From: Mermis nigrescens
Lineage: Eukaryota > Nematoda > Enoplea > Mermithida > Mermithidae
DNA length: 64,000 bases
Assembly (NCBI GenBank): GCA_036768485.1
Contig: JAVLUZ010000142.1
Location: forward strand, 21,976,290 to 22,040,289
Direction: 5' to 3'
Of this stretch, positions 34,501 to 45,977 are shown one piece after another. Numbering within the stretch: the first letter of the stretch is position 1; each line of letters begins with the position of its first letter. Position numbers and translations under genes: made by a program. The notes beneath the pieces were generated by a model that worked only from the letters and a program-made list of their open reading frames with translations, had not been told where the DNA came from and did no database searches.

Positions 34501-37500
34501 AATATAAAGCTAAAAACACTTAAAAAACATGTTTTCGACAAATTGTCAGAAAATTTTTGGAAACTTTTGAAAAAATCGCCATTTTGGGGGGGGGCTGAAA
34601 ATTTTTTCCGGGGAAGGTGTGAAACTCCCCAATCAAGATATGAACTAGCTGCCTGAATTTTTATGCTGTTCATTTTTGCTTCGTTCAGAAATTTTCAATT
34701 TTTTCGAGCTTGATGCCGGATAACTCTTATCTATAATTGCATTTTACCGTTTCAAAATTTTTGATTAGATAGTCAACCATTTAAAGGCCTTAAGAAGCAA
34801 TCTTTTATTTTCGAATAAAATGCGAAAAAAGCGCGAAATATAGCTCAAAAGAGGTTCACAAGTTATTGTATAAATGTTGATGATAAAAACTTAAACTTTA
34901 ATTCGTTCGGGTTAGGGTTTTTAATCGTTATCATAACGTTAGTTGTTGGATAATGAAGCAATCTTCTTGAAACTTTGATGGAATACTTTTCACAGTGAAA
35001 GGATGTTTTGATTTTTCCCGTCAAACCGAAAATTAGAAATAGCGTTACTTTAGTTTTTTGACCATACTGTGAATGCCAGTGGATTTCAAACTGCATTTTA
35101 AGCTTTAGCACAAAATTCTCTACCACAATGTGTAAAAAATACAAAAATTTATGAAGAATGTTATGCTGAAAAATACGTTTCAAAATTTAACGAAATTTAA
35201 ATAACGTTAACGTTTAACAACGCTAGTTCGGGGCGGGGACGGCCGAATTAGGTTGGCTATCTCTTGCAATACTCTTTCTTTTATATTAATTCTCAATATA
35301 ACTTCATTTTCCATGAATTAAAATAGGTAACGTAAATTGACTGAAATTCGTGCGAGATCATCTTAAAATGGATGTAGAATGTTCGAATAATTTGTCAAGC
35401 AGCAATTTTTTCATGCTTTTTTGCCGATATTTTATCGATTTGAGTCCTGCGACGTCTCTGAACTTCCTGCTCTGTTTATGAAATATATATCTTTGTTTTT
35501 TGTAAATATAAATAAATATAATAAAATAATAATATAATAAAAATGAGAAAAAAATGTAAATAGGTCATCGTCATACATGATCTTGGGGGTTTCACTCCCC
35601 CCCCGCAGAATCATTTTTCACCCCCCCCCGCAAAAAATTTTTCACCCCCCCCCAGAATTGGCGATTTTTCAAAAGTTTCCTAAACTTACCTGAAAATTGG
35701 TAGAAAAAGTGTCTTTTTAAGGGTTTTTGGCTATCTATTTGCTCAAATTCGCCAAATTTTCGGCGCTTTGCGCCATATATTCATGTTTTAAGCGATATAT
35801 TGGTCAATTTATTCGACTTTTTTCGAAATTTTTTCATGATTTCATGCTCTAGAAGGATAGAGTATCGTCAGAAACGCCAAAAAAACGATGTTTTTTAACG
35901 CGTACCGGCCATTTTTAGGCCCCAAAAAGGCACTTTAGGTTTTCAACCCCCCCAGAATTCCCATACTGTGCATGTATGGTCATCATGCAAATAAATTTCC
36001 TGCTTTTATCGTCAACGGAGACGATTTCTTCGTGTCTGCCCATCTTGAAAATATCATTTATTTTGCGCGGGTAATCAAAACGAAAATAAAAAAATATAAT
36101 CGATCTTTGTTGAACTTTCTCGCATTCTGGCGTTTATCTCTTGAGCAAGTATGAAAAGCTGTGCGGAAGTACACGCTGTCTCAACGAATGTGTCCTGATT
36201 ATCTGACTTCCAATTTTTTTGACTTTCGCGTTTCTCTGACTGCAGATTGAAGTGTTACTCAGTTTTTGCATTCGAGTTTGAAAGACTCATGACAATTTTC
36301 CTTGTATTAATTTTTTTCTTTACCATTGTATAAAAGTCGCTTGAGAAGCGTCCATAAATGCCTTTATTTTAGATTAGCTGTAACAGTTTTCGATATATTT
36401 TACTTCAAGAACTGCTTTCCCTCAAATAAAATCCTTGTTAGCTTCTCACTAATCGATTTAAAACCCAGGCTTGTTTTCGCGCTATTTGAGTGTATAAACC
36501 GAATTATAAGGCCAGTTTAGCCCAAAGAACCTCTTTGGCTGACTCCATAGACTAGACAGCCCGTTCATAGAATGGCTATCACACGTGGACGTAGGGGGAT
36601 TGGGGCTATACACCCCCAGAAAACCGAATACCCTCAGAAACCAAAATACCCCCCAAAATTCAATTTTTGAATTTTTTTGTTGTTGTTTTTTTCGCAATTT
36701 TTTCATGCCAATGGATAGTGCTCGATGAGAAACGTTGAAAAATGGTGTTTTTCGCCATACTACCATTTTTAAGACTGTTTTGACCTCATACTCGCGCATC
36801 AGTATTTCTTTCAATATAATGCATGCAGCAATGTAGATAAATACATACGAGAAGGAGGCAGACATGCACCTGGGGTTTGGGGTTTATACCCTCGCCCTCC
36901 ATAATGGAAATTTGGAAATTTCCAGGGGAAAATGAGGCAAAATAAAGGCCAAAAATGGATGAAAATTTCTCCAAAAGTGTTTTAAATTGATCAGAGACCA
37001 TGTAAAAACCGTTTTAACGCTATTTTAGCGATTATTCCAGTTTTTTAGCTCGTTTTGGCCCAAAAACGCTCAATTTTTTACCTCCCCCAGACCGACTGAA
37101 CCTCCTCCCAAGATTGGTTATGCTGTGCATTCACGGTTGGAGAAAATCAGTTTTATTTATAGTTTTGGAAAAACGATCTGAACATACATTTCAAATGGAT
37201 TCACTGAACTGAAAATAAGGATGAGCTTAATTGACATTTTATAGAATCATTGTTGCGGCGGACGGTTCGGAAGTTGCTCTGGATAATAATAATAATACGA
37301 AGGTCGTAAAATTTACGGTCAAAAATTCCGACGGCGATAGACTAGCGCCAATCACTGCAGCTTCTGATCCAGTGTTAGCTATCGTCAACGCCGTACCAAC
37401 GGCGGCTCCGCTCAAACATCGCTCGGGTGGAATTCGGTCAATTATCTCTATGCCGCAGCATAGCACGAAGGTAAGATTGTTAAAAGTGACGGATCTAAAA

Positions 37501-40500
37501 AATTTTAATTTTTAATTTCAATCCGAAAGTTTTAATTTTTCTCTTTCAATTATCTATTTTTATCCATAAACAGTAAAAAAATTGAAAGTTTCCTACGAAT
37601 AACGCGCAAAATTAGAGCAAAAATCGGCACAAAGCACCGAGAAGCACTAAAAAAATCATTCTAAGAAGTAAAAATTTATGTTCTGTACATAAATTACTCT
37701 GTTAATGTAAAAATAAAGTTTTTATAACGCCAAGAAACTTAATAAATGTCATCAATAAATACTGTCTAGCGCGAAGCGCCGGAAAATTTGGAAAATCTTG
37801 ACACAAAATGAATAAAATCATCAAAAAATATACATTATTCTCTATTGTGCCCAACTATTTTTCGATGACAGGCGGGGGCGGACGTCCCCCGCCCTTCCTC
37901 TAAATCCGCGCCTGGTTGTTAATCATTTTGATAAAATTTTTGTTAGCATGCTTTTTCTAGTGGAAGAACTTTCGGCTTTTCCTGCCAAGTAGAAAGTTTT
38001 AAGTCAACTTCTACCTCGATGTTTGATCTAATTAATGACAGTAGCTTTTTCATAAATTGCCTTTATAGCTTCAGCACTAAATTCTCTGCTAGATTCTATG
38101 AAGAATACAAAAATTTGTAAGGAATTATACGAAGTCGTCAATTCGACAAAATAAAAAAGAAAGATAGAAAGGGAAAGGAAGAAAGACAAGGGAGAAAGGA
38201 AAACTAATAAAATCTGAATAAAGAAAGTATTTGAAAAATAAAGAACGAAAAGGAAGAAAAGAAGAAAAAAATTAATGCGAAGCGCGAGTTGAAAGAAACA
38301 AAAAGACGCGAGAAATAGCACAAATGTGCCTAAAAAGAATTATATTGTTAGAAATAACAATTCAAACAATGAATGCATTTTAAAAATTGACATCATATAA
38401 ACAGTGGCGAATGCAGGACTTTCTGACGAGGGGAAGGGGGAGGTGCGGAATCTCAAATTTTCCTTTTAGTGTTAAAAATTATTCATAAAATCCGTCCATT
38501 ATGCTTAAAGCAGCGGTTTTTGCCGCCTTTTGATAGACCGAATCATTTGTGATCCGAACAAAAATTGAAAATTTCTGAAGGTTGTCTACAAAACTGCGCA
38601 AAATTAGCGCAGAAATGGGATGAAAGCACCGAAAAATAATTGAGAAATCATTGTAAGAACTAAGAAAATTCTCGTTCCGCCATTAACTGCTCTTTCGAAG
38701 TAAAAATAAGGTTTTAGAGCGCCAAGAAAGTCAGTAAATATCACTATTGAGTACTACGGGAAAATTTTTAAGAAACGTTGATAAAAAATGGCTAAAATCA
38801 TCCAAAAATTTATATTTTTATCTATTGTGCCCGAGTATTTTTTGATGACAAGGGGAGGCGTTCCCCACCCCTCTAAATGCTCGCTTGTATATCAATGCCG
38901 TTGAAGGGTTTTACTCGAATCGGAGCCAAAAAGGACGACAACAGTTGCAGCAGCGGTTCGACCAGCTCCAGCGCACCTAAAATTTTTATTCCAAAAGTGA
39001 ACAGCGATAATCGAGCGTCATCGGCCGTCGTCGATTTGTACGACGAAGAGGCGATCGAGCGATACGGCTCAAACGACGGCAACGGCGCCGGGATGGTCGG
39101 CGAAGAGACGCCGCTTAGGCGACGTCAGGACATTTACAGCGCCGAATATGGCAAAACTTTGCTGGCCTTCTTTTTCCTTTTCTTGTCCACCATGACTGGA
39201 TCGTTCGTCATCGCTTATATAAACAGGTAACCAGTGGCGCATCCAGGATTGTCCTAAGGGGCGGGGTGGGGAGGGGCGGTATCCCAACTTTTCCAGAAAC
39301 AGTCAAAAATAGGTCCAAAATTTGCCCTTAACGCGCGAATTAGCATTTTCCGGAAAATTAGTCAAATTAAGGCGGATAGACGTCTAGAAGCATGATTTAG
39401 TGCTTGATTTCCTGTATTTATAGCATTTGATGCGAAACAGCGAAATTTTTAATTGAAAATAGAAGAAAACTATACAAAAATAGCTGTTTCTGCTGTTAAA
39501 ATTGTTTTGAAACCTTCATGAACAGAAAATGGCTTCCAGGTGAAAGTAAATAAATGTCATTAATAGGTATCATCCGGCGCTTAGCGCTGGAAAAATTTGA
39601 GAAATTATGGTCACTGACGGCCAAAACTCATTGCAAATTGCATATCCATTCTTTATCTCGCCAAATATTTTCGGCCAATGGGGGCGGCCGCCCCCCCCCC
39701 GCCCTTAAATCCGCCCCTGCAGGTAATTGTGGCACTATACATGACAGCAACCAAATTCTGGGGAGTCCGATGAGGCGAAATTGCCAAAAACAGCGCCAAA
39801 AATTCAATTCCGAGGGTCTATCAAGTGCAAGGGGTCTACCGGATTCTGGATAGTTCAGATCCTCGTACCCCCTGCGCCCATAAGTGCGTGGCGCTCGCTC
39901 GTTAGCTGTGAAAAATAGATTTTGGATTTTTTATTTCATGTTTTGAATTGTGTATTAGGTGTTTATCTTATTTATTTGCAATTCCAGTTCTTAGTCTTAA
40001 GAAACGCAAAATCATTATTTATAGCTATGTAATCGTTTAGAATATTATTAGACTATTTTCTGTTTACTCGTAATATCGTTCCGCTTTGCTTTCCGCCTTT
40101 TTTGCCCTTTCTTGTCTACTACGACTGGGTCGTTCGTGTCTAATATCAGCAATTAATTGTAGCGCTAGTTAGCCTTGGATGATTTGATTACTTATTCATT
40201 AAATGCAGGTATTATTTATTTAATTAGAATTGAAAATCAAGATCATTCAACTTTTAGTTCAACGATGATTATATTTTGTATGCTTAGAGTATCTTATTTT
40301 CAACTCAACTGTCTCACAAGTAAAATTTTGAGGAACTAACAAACATAATGTAAATTTTCTGCATGTGTGTGTATGTGTATGTGTAAAATTTCACAGTGTA
40401 GTAATTACGTGTAGTGAACTAATCTTATTTATGCTCATTTAGGTACTCCGTATCACAGGGTGAACCATTGCCCGACTTGGTTTTTAACTTAGTGCCGCAA

Positions 40501-43500
40501 CAAACTTGGGCATGGGAAGTGGCCGATGTTACCGTGATAGTGTGCCCGCTATTCACGCTGCTTGTGCTACTTTTTCACAAGCACAACAGCATTGCATTCA
40601 GACGGTTATGTGTCCTGGCATCCGTCCTGTATTTGCTCCGAGCCATATTTTTATTGTGCACGTATTTGCCGCCGCCTTTTCAAGATTTTAAGTAAGTGAA
40701 AAATATTGTTCACTCGGTAATGCTAACCGTGTATCGAGTTTCGGGTCTTAAGCATTCATATTTTTGAGCAAATAAGTGTGTCGTGCTTGCTGGCCCGAAT
40801 TCAGGGGGAGCGGGCCCCCGGAAACAAAAAATAATTTTCGAATTACACAAGGGTACCACAAGATAAAAAATTTTGAAATCCTCGAAGTAGGTCTAAAACA
40901 CCACGAAAACAGGTTTTTAGCCGGATTTATCATTTATATATATTTTTTGTCTTCTTATCCGCCCAAAACAGTTAACATGTCAAATTTTTTTGGTACTCCG
41001 CGCCGAATTATTCATTTTCTGTATTGTTTCTCTTTGTGAATCACAAAGATTAACTATGAAGACATAAGTTGGAAATTATTCGTCGATTGAATGATGAGAA
41101 ATCAGTTGTGTAGAGTGTTTAAACGATAGATTTGTGTAATATGAGCATGGGATATAATAGAAATTTTTTAAATTTTTCTTGAAATTTTTTTCATTATTGC
41201 ATAGAGCTCGCTGAGATATGCTCGAAAATGCCTTTTCTTTTGCCCATCTCATAATGGTACTCGAGATATCTAACCTGAAAATTTTCGCCGCCCCCTTCCA
41301 AATAAAATGCCGCATACGGGCTTGCATGCTTGAAATGGCGTTTCTCTTGTCAGCACAATCTTCGAAATTCATTTTCATTGGATACTTAATGAGCTAGAAA
41401 ATGAATTGAAATGTGTCGCAGTAGATCTACAAATTGTATAGGCGCGTTTCGGTCCCGGCTGATCCATTAAATCGGTGGGGTAAGAAGGTTGCGTGACTAG
41501 ATGAAATTAAAGTTTATTGCAAAAGTGTTGACGAATCTTTCATCATGACAATTTTTGTTGCATTTGTATCGTATGAGCACTGTCGAGGCTGTTTCACACC
41601 TACATGTAGGGTCGTGTTAAGGGGCCGAAAAATTTTGAAAGGTAGGATAATATGCGCGAAATTATGGAAAAATTGTGTGGCTTCGACGTGAAATCTGCAA
41701 ATTTTCGGCGCTTCGCGCCAGACGTGAAGTATTCCATTATTTTGGCTCAATCACGACCGAAAAACGGCAGTTTTTGATTAAAAATTTTTTTCTTGAAATG
41801 CTCAAGTTCTATGATCTTATTGGATAAGCACGTCGAAAAATGCGGTTTTTGCGACTTATCCCGGCGAATTTCCAGAGTTATAGACCAATTTATGTTGGGT
41901 CCCCCTCCTTGGCTGAATCCTGGATACGGGCCTGCTTTCAGGTGCTTATATCTTTTGCTTTATTTGCATGCGTTAGTCATATAAGTTACAAATGATTATG
42001 GGAGTCTATGTATGAGCATTGATAAATAGGTCACTGACTCTGTGATTTTTCATACGAGATTTTATGGAATACACATTTGTCTATTTACTTATGCAGATAT
42101 TTTGACTATTTAGTGTTTTTATGAATTTTTCTTTTGTAAAGATGCGTGTCTTCAGGTCCAAATGCTTGCCTGCCAACTTTACGGACAATACGGTTGATTT
42201 TTTTAAAACAACCTTTGCCTTAGTTTTTCGGGTCGGTTTCAGTTCCGATGAAAATCAGATTATGTGTGGGGATACGATTTATAGCGGACACGCAATGATT
42301 TTTACTCTAGTTTGCCTTACTTTGCGGTATTATACGCCAAACGCATTGTCGCCGTATCCATTGATATTATTGGTTGTCGGTTCAGTTTTAGGTTAGTACT
42401 AATATATTGTTCTGCCTCAAAATTCTTCCAAGTTTTCCTAAATTTCATTATACGTTCGTGGAAGCCACGCGACCAATTATTTCGATTAATAGTTTTAAAG
42501 GTTTAGCACAATCTAGTTTAGGTGAAAAATTCTTGAAGCGTTGGACTACAATGGCTTTTGCACATTTTGAGTACTAATCGGATAATGGAAAACTTTTTTA
42601 AGGATTCCAATTCTACTAGTTGGATCATTAGGAGGAATGTCTGTAATTCGTATACTTTCTAGCTTATATAATTTATTATTCCCATAGCCTAAAAATAACA
42701 GTTAGAAATAGTTGAATTTGAGAATATTTTTATGAATGCATTTTTAAATTTACTTTTAAATGATGTTTTTATAATTGCTATGAATAATTTTATCTCACTT
42801 CTGCCTAGTTTTTAGTTCAGTTGTGAGTAAGTAAAGTTGAATTTTTTGCGAAATTTTCTTTGCAGAGGTTTGAAATGGAGTCAGGAAAGAAAAAAACGCG
42901 ATCTCCTCTAGGTACACAAATTATTGAAGATGTACAGCAATCCAGTTATTGGAGTCAGCCCGGTCTGGGGGTCATTCTGAGTTTTATGAGCTAAAATTAC
43001 GGTAAGGATTGAGATAAGATAAAGACAGGTCATAAATGATAGTTTCTGCTTAATTCCAAACACTTGCTAAAATATTTTTATATTTCTCCTTTCTCGACCT
43101 TAATTTTAGTCTTACTTTTCACATAGATCTTTGCTTTTTGCCCTTCTGGGGATTTAGACTCGTCAAAGCTCTCCCACATTTAATGAATACACCAAATTTT
43201 TTGATTTTTTGAAATTTTTTCGTCAATGTTTAGAAATCGTTGAGAAACGCTTAAGAATGTCATTTTCGCTAAGCTTTTAATGGTTCTCCAGATAAATCAC
43301 TTCAAAAATTTTTGGGAAATAAGATTCTTGTTATAAACAAAGGTGCACAGCATGACTGATCTTGGGCGGTGGTCAACCGGTATGGGGGAGGGAGTTTTTT
43401 GGCTAAAATGACCTCAAAAACTGGTATAAGCGCTAAAATAGCGTTAAAACTACGTTATTACACTGTTTCTGGCCATCCATTCTATCTATTTTGGGGGTCA

Positions 43501-45715
43501 GGACCCCCAAACCCTCCACCTCCCTCACGTGCATGTCTGGTCATAAACCAACAAGTGATCATAGATGACAAAATCATTTCCCAACATTCCTTATCAGTAA
43601 CGTAAAAGGATGAGATTCAATCATTATACGTAAGTATGCAATACGGCCAGTGTGAGCAGTCAGCCTGATCTGAGGCTCAATCATAATGTGTATAAATCTT
43701 AAAGAAGCACCAAATTTTTTTCGCATTTTCTCTTTTCTGAGAAGGGATCTAGCAAGACCCTACCTCATGCATATATGGTTATGTCCCGATTTCAAGGGTT
43801 TTCCTACCTCCCAGAATGGCTGTTAGCCCGGAATAATTGTTATTATTCCCGCAAATGGCTTCCCCACATGAAAAGAAGTGAAAACAGCGTTCTCGACGAC
43901 TTATCTTTCGAAAACAATTTCTTCGGCGCTTTGCACCAAATATTTTATCTTTAACGATAAATTTTTCATTATTCTTCACTCACTTTTTAGATAATTTTTT
44001 CCTCTCGAATCCATATTCTTTTCAACTTTTTTTGCTGATCTTTGGCTCGTTCGTGCTCCTGTAAACATCAATCAGTCAGTGAACCTTGGAAAAAGTCGAT
44101 ACTCTGCGCCTTGTGTGTACGAGGGCTTGATTTTGTTCATTCACGATTACGTATTTTGCTTCTATACTGGAGGAAAATACGTCGCAGTTCATAGATGCAC
44201 AGCATGACTAATCTGGGGGGGTAAGCCGTAGAGCTTTCTTGAGCTTACATTGCCCTAAAAATTGATATAAAAGCTAAAATAGTATCAAAATTACGTAATC
44301 TACTGTTTCTGACCAATTTTAAGCATTCTTGAAGAAAAAATTTTGATTTTCAACTATTTTTTGTCGTCATTTTGCGTTATTTTTTCCCAAAAGTTTTCAA
44401 ATCTGGAAGTGTAGGCCCCCCAAATTCCCAGGTGAATCTTCACTATAGTTACTGCGATATACTACTCGTATTTACGGATACTAGAGTGAGGTGTCACCGG
44501 TAATTCTTCTAAACTGCGGTTGGTGTCGTAAATCATTTTTATTTATGATTAGCATTGAGTACTTTGAAGCGTGAAGTTAGTCCGCTTAACTTACAGTCAC
44601 CGATAGGTCTAACATCCTGAATGACAATATTAAGCTTAAGCACGAATATTGTTTATCGCTATGTTTTATTCTATCTTATGCATTCTTTAAAATTTACGAT
44701 CACGCCATCATCCTATTCTCACTAAAGCGACGATCTTGGATTAAAACCCTCAGTGAATTTAATAAGCTGTAACAGTAATAGTTATAATAACACATGGGCG
44801 TGGGGGACCGCCCCCATACCCTCCAGAATGGAAAAATGGGGAATTTTTCTCTGGAAGATGAGGCGAAATGAAGACAAAAAACGGATAAAAATTGAAAATG
44901 TTCTTTAATGTGCTTGAAATTGACCAGAAAGTGTGTATAACGTAGTTTCAACGCTATTCTAGCGGGTATACCAGTTTTTAAGGTCATTTTGGCCCAAAAA
45001 GCTCAATTATTGACCCCACCCCTCAGACCAGCTGACCGCTCCCCCCAGATCGGTCATGCTATGCCCTAAGAATCCTGTGGGACATCCAAATCGAGAGGCC
45101 CCAGAATTTAATTTTTGGTGCTATTATTTGCAATTTTGCCCTGTCGGAAACCCCTCAGAATTTTGTTGCTGCCCATTTATGGTAATAAAGCTGCTTTACA
45201 CGCTGGGCCCATTTCTTAGGCAATGTCTCGTCGTAAGTTACTCGCTAAAGTGCAATTGTGTATATTTTGCTTGAAATGGTTTATGTTTTCCAAAGTAACA
45301 CAAGACAAAGTCGTTGTTTCAGCTTGTTGATGACAATTTCTTAACAGGCATGGTTTGCGTCATCATTTCGCGCCAGCACTATACTATTGACGTTGTGGTG
45401 GCAATAGTGGTGACGTGCGCCGTTTTTTACGGTCATCGATCGTGGACGATGCAATCTCGCGTCGTGCGCTGCTTCGACGTCGGTCCGCCGCGCCGCTGCC
45501 GTCCGCTTTTTTACTTATTTTTGATATTTGAAAGCAAAGTGCCGCGCGGGCCGCTGCCCGCCGAGCTGGCGTGGCCCTTCGCCGGTCCGGCTTTCTGCGT
45601 CCGGTCATTCGAGCGTTTCAACGAGCGCTCGGCGGCGAGTCGCACGACGGCGGCGCCTTTGGGCTCCGTTGACAGCCGCGCTGCACCCAAACAGTCGCAT
45701 TCGTTCGACATTTGA
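31402..45715 (+). CDS. SGMS: Sphingomyelin synthase family protein, six coding exons (522 aa)
   Basis: Predicted exons are 31402-31571, 37245-37470, 38907-39226, 40443-40691, 42156-42391 and 45348-45715. They sum to 1569 nt (522 residues plus stop) and every junction phase agrees. Seen: residues 1-205 are polar and low-complexity. About six hydrophobic segments follow in exons 3-6. An LPD motif opens exon 4. An RR...Y..R...T..P block (residues near 285-310) matches the family's second motif. CGDTIYSGH ends at His367, and HYTID supplies His411 and Asp415. The family's catalytic His-His-Asp triad is therefore intact, with normal spacing. Known: these enzymes move phosphocholine from phosphatidylcholine to ceramide in Golgi or plasma membrane, giving sphingomyelin and diacylglycerol; the SMSr branch makes ceramide phosphoethanolamine and carries an N-terminal SAM domain. 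I see no SAM domain, so SMS is preferred over SMSr. The N-terminus is longer than in vertebrate SMS (about 410 aa in total). Headgroup specificity cannot be read from sequence. Confidence 0.88.
32226..33516 (-). pseudogene. hAT transposase, N-terminal half, broken
   Basis: Minus strand 33516-33437 reads NYFTLADNETKSQCNLCAAK, then LYRSGG. After the 749-bp nested element, 32671 downward reads TTCMKKRLQTKHAADYKKFK. Joined, this is a BED zinc finger (CxxC ... KH), with a one-base frameshift at the insertion. Further on (32391-32226) it reads MYDLKGKKWNNDDARSIDID, then ERLVELMTLGNLPLSLVAES, the conserved start of the ZBED-type hAT transposase core. No RNase-H-like catalytic core or dimerisation domain follows, so the element is non-autonomous. 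Confidence 0.82.
32680..33428. mobile_element. Complete GTACAAAG-family element (749 bp) inside the BED-finger coding region
   Basis: Termini CAGTGTTTTTTTGTAC and GTACAAAAAAACACTG are perfect inverted repeats. Exact 8-bp duplication GGTGGTAC at 32672-32679 and 33429-33436. The interior is two tandem ~330-bp halves, each with ATGAGTAA(C/T)TGT, two GGCGC..GCGCC hairpins and ACTAAAATCGCTAC. Non-coding. Confidence 0.95.
34269..35978. mobile_element. ~1.7-kb foldback element with ~370-bp inverted arms (intron 1)
   Basis: CATACATGCACAGCATGGGA at the left matches the reverse complement of the right end TCCCATACTGTGCATGTATG. Arms extend to the GGGGGGGG/CCCCCCCC tracts near 34580 and 35600. A unique AT-rich centre of ~900 bp has no recognised frame. 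Confidence 0.8.
35979..36590. other. No gene feature recognised (intron 1)
   Basis: AT-rich; short frames only. Confidence 0.4.
36597..36788 (-). mobile_element. GTGGGC-family MITE, truncated
   Basis: Begins CACACGTGGACGTAGGGGG and carries TATACACCCCCAG, AATTCAATTTTTG and GTGCTCGATGAGAAACG in family order, but lacks the GCTGCCCAC end. Confidence 0.75.
36862..37128 (-). mobile_element. ATGCAC/TGTGCAT MITE (intron 1)
   Basis: Starts GACATGCACCTGGGG and ends GGTTATGCTGTGCATTC. Internal GGCCAAAAATGG and CTATTTTAGCGATTATTCC match the empty site of the GGATCC hAT insertion. Confidence 0.75.
37245..37470 (+). CDS. SGMS: Sphingomyelin synthase coding exon 2
   Basis: Acceptor TTTTATAG|A and donor GAAG|GTAAGA bound a 226-nt open exon (residues 57-132) rich in Ala, Val and Asn, including a short Asn run from AAT codons (37270-37281). 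It enters with one base and leaves in phase 0, matching exons 1 and 3. The segment has no family domain; it is a species-variable cytosolic N-terminal region by inference. Intron 1 upstream is 5.7 kb and almost wholly TE. Confidence 0.6.
37570..37916 (+). mobile_element. 5'-truncated MITE of the 38402 family (intron 2)
   Basis: Shares AACGCGCAAAATTAG, AAATCATT(C/G)TAAG, GCGCCAAGAAA and TCTATTGTGCCC with 38402-38887 and ends CTCTAAATCCGCGCCTG. It has the GCGCGAAGCGCCGG motif at 37770. Confidence 0.7.
38402..38887 (+). mobile_element. MITE immediately upstream of exon 3
   Basis: Begins CAGTGGCGAATGCAGG and ends CTCTAAATGCTCGCTTG. Flanks CATATAAA and TATATCAA match at 6/8. Its right edge is 19 bp before the exon 3 boundary. 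Confidence 0.75.
38907..39226 (+). CDS. SGMS: Sphingomyelin synthase coding exon 3 (first membrane segment)
   Basis: Residues 133-238 plus two bases. A Ser-rich and then acidic stretch is followed by a basic LRRRQ patch and a hydrophobic segment (TLLAFFFLFLSTMTGSFVIA), the family's first transmembrane helix. The acceptor (GTTGAAG|GGT) is weak, with no pyrimidine tract, because a MITE ends about 20 bp upstream. An alternative start at ATG 38895 within the same frame is possible if exons 1-2 are not used. The donor is CAG|GTAAC at 39227. Confidence 0.8.
39232..39719 (+). mobile_element. CAGTGGCGGAT hAT-type MITE at the exon 3 splice donor
   Basis: Begins CAGTGGCGCATCCAGG and ends AAATCCGCCCCTG (end at 39719-39720). 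Flanks CAGGTAAC (39224-39231) and CAGGTAAT (from 39720) are an 8-bp duplication with one mismatch, and it contains the donor itself. Uninterrupted at GACGTCTAGAAGC, so it serves as the empty site for the MITE at 26259. Confidence 0.88.
40443..40691 (+). CDS. SGMS: Sphingomyelin synthase coding exon 4
   Basis: Acceptor ATTTAG|G and donor TTTAA|GTAAGTG. Residues 239-321 carry the EPLPD motif, a hydrophobic helix (VTVIVCPLFTLLVLLF), then FRRLCVLASVLYLLR and a T-YLPPP end. The RR...YLLR...T...P arrangement is characteristic of sphingomyelin synthases. Confidence 0.88.
40795..41936. mobile_element. Decayed DNA-element sequence(s) in intron 4
   Basis: GGCCCGAATTCAGGGGGAGC (40792), CCGCATACGGGCTTGC (41310) and CTGAATCCTGGATACGGGCC (41913) look like related termini around AT-rich filler with a GGCGCTTCGCGCCAG motif (41706). 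Boundaries are uncertain. Confidence 0.4.
42156..42391 (+). CDS. SGMS: Sphingomyelin synthase coding exon 5 (first catalytic histidine)
   Basis: Acceptor GTCTTCAG|G and donor TTTTAG|GTTAGT. Residues 322-400 contain CGDTIYSGHAMIFTL, with His367 as the expected nucleophile-region histidine, then RYYTP and a further hydrophobic helix (YPLILLVVGSVL). The motif order and spacing match the LPP-like catalytic core of the family. Confidence 0.9.
42410..43330. other. Intron 5 sequence, nothing recognised
   Basis: AT-rich, no repeat boundaries. Confidence 0.4.
43338..43543 (+). mobile_element. TGCACAGCATGAC MITE (intron 5)
   Basis: Begins TGCACAGCATGACTGATC and ends TCACGTGCATGTCTGG, with GCTAAAATAGCGTTAAAACT inside. 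Confidence 0.75.
44194..44440 (+). mobile_element. TGCACAGCATGAC MITE (intron 5)
   Basis: Begins TGCACAGCATGACTAATC; shares GCTAAAATAGTATCAAAATT. Right end diverged near CCCCCCAAATTCCC. Confidence 0.65.
44795..45066 (-). mobile_element. TGCACAGCATGAC MITE (intron 5), reverse
   Basis: ATGGGCGTGGGGG at the left; ends CAGATCGGTCATGCTATGCC. Internal GAGGCGAAATGAAGAC and CGCTATTCTAGCG match the family. Confidence 0.7.
45348..45715 (+). CDS. SGMS: Sphingomyelin synthase terminal coding exon 6
   Basis: Acceptor TTAACAG|GC. The exon completes Gly401 and continues MVCVIISRQHYTIDVVVA, giving His411 and Asp415, then a last membrane helix and a basic, GC-rich, Pro/Ala/Ser/Arg-rich cytosolic tail ending SHSFDI and TGA (45713-45715). 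The tail (about residues 430-522) is longer than in vertebrate SMS and much more GC-rich than the surrounding DNA, so overlapping frames are open on both strands; those are shadows. Confidence 0.88.
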
Positions 45716-45977
45716 CGAAATTCTGGCAAATTTTCGCTTTTTTGTTTGACGCGGGATACGGCTTTTCTGTCTTATAAACTGTTTTTTCGACTTTAGTACC
45801 GCATATTTGTCAATTCGTGATCCTTGGATTGGAAAAATGCACCAGTTTATCATTTAAAAGCGAAACGTCGGAAAGTTTAGATACCCGTTTGCCGTTTTCA
45901 GGTTTCGACGGTAGCCCCTTACTTGGCACGTCAAGTACCTACTTCAAAAAGGCGAATATTGACTCTCAAGACATTTA

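Noticed and set aside
37239..37466. Minus-strand frame opposite exon 2
   Set aside because: Complement of a coding exon with matching plus-strand splice sites; no independent support.
45384..45853. Overlapping minus- and plus-strand frames across the last gene exon
   Set aside because: Shadows of a GC-rich true exon; they lack domains and conflict with the phase-consistent gene model.
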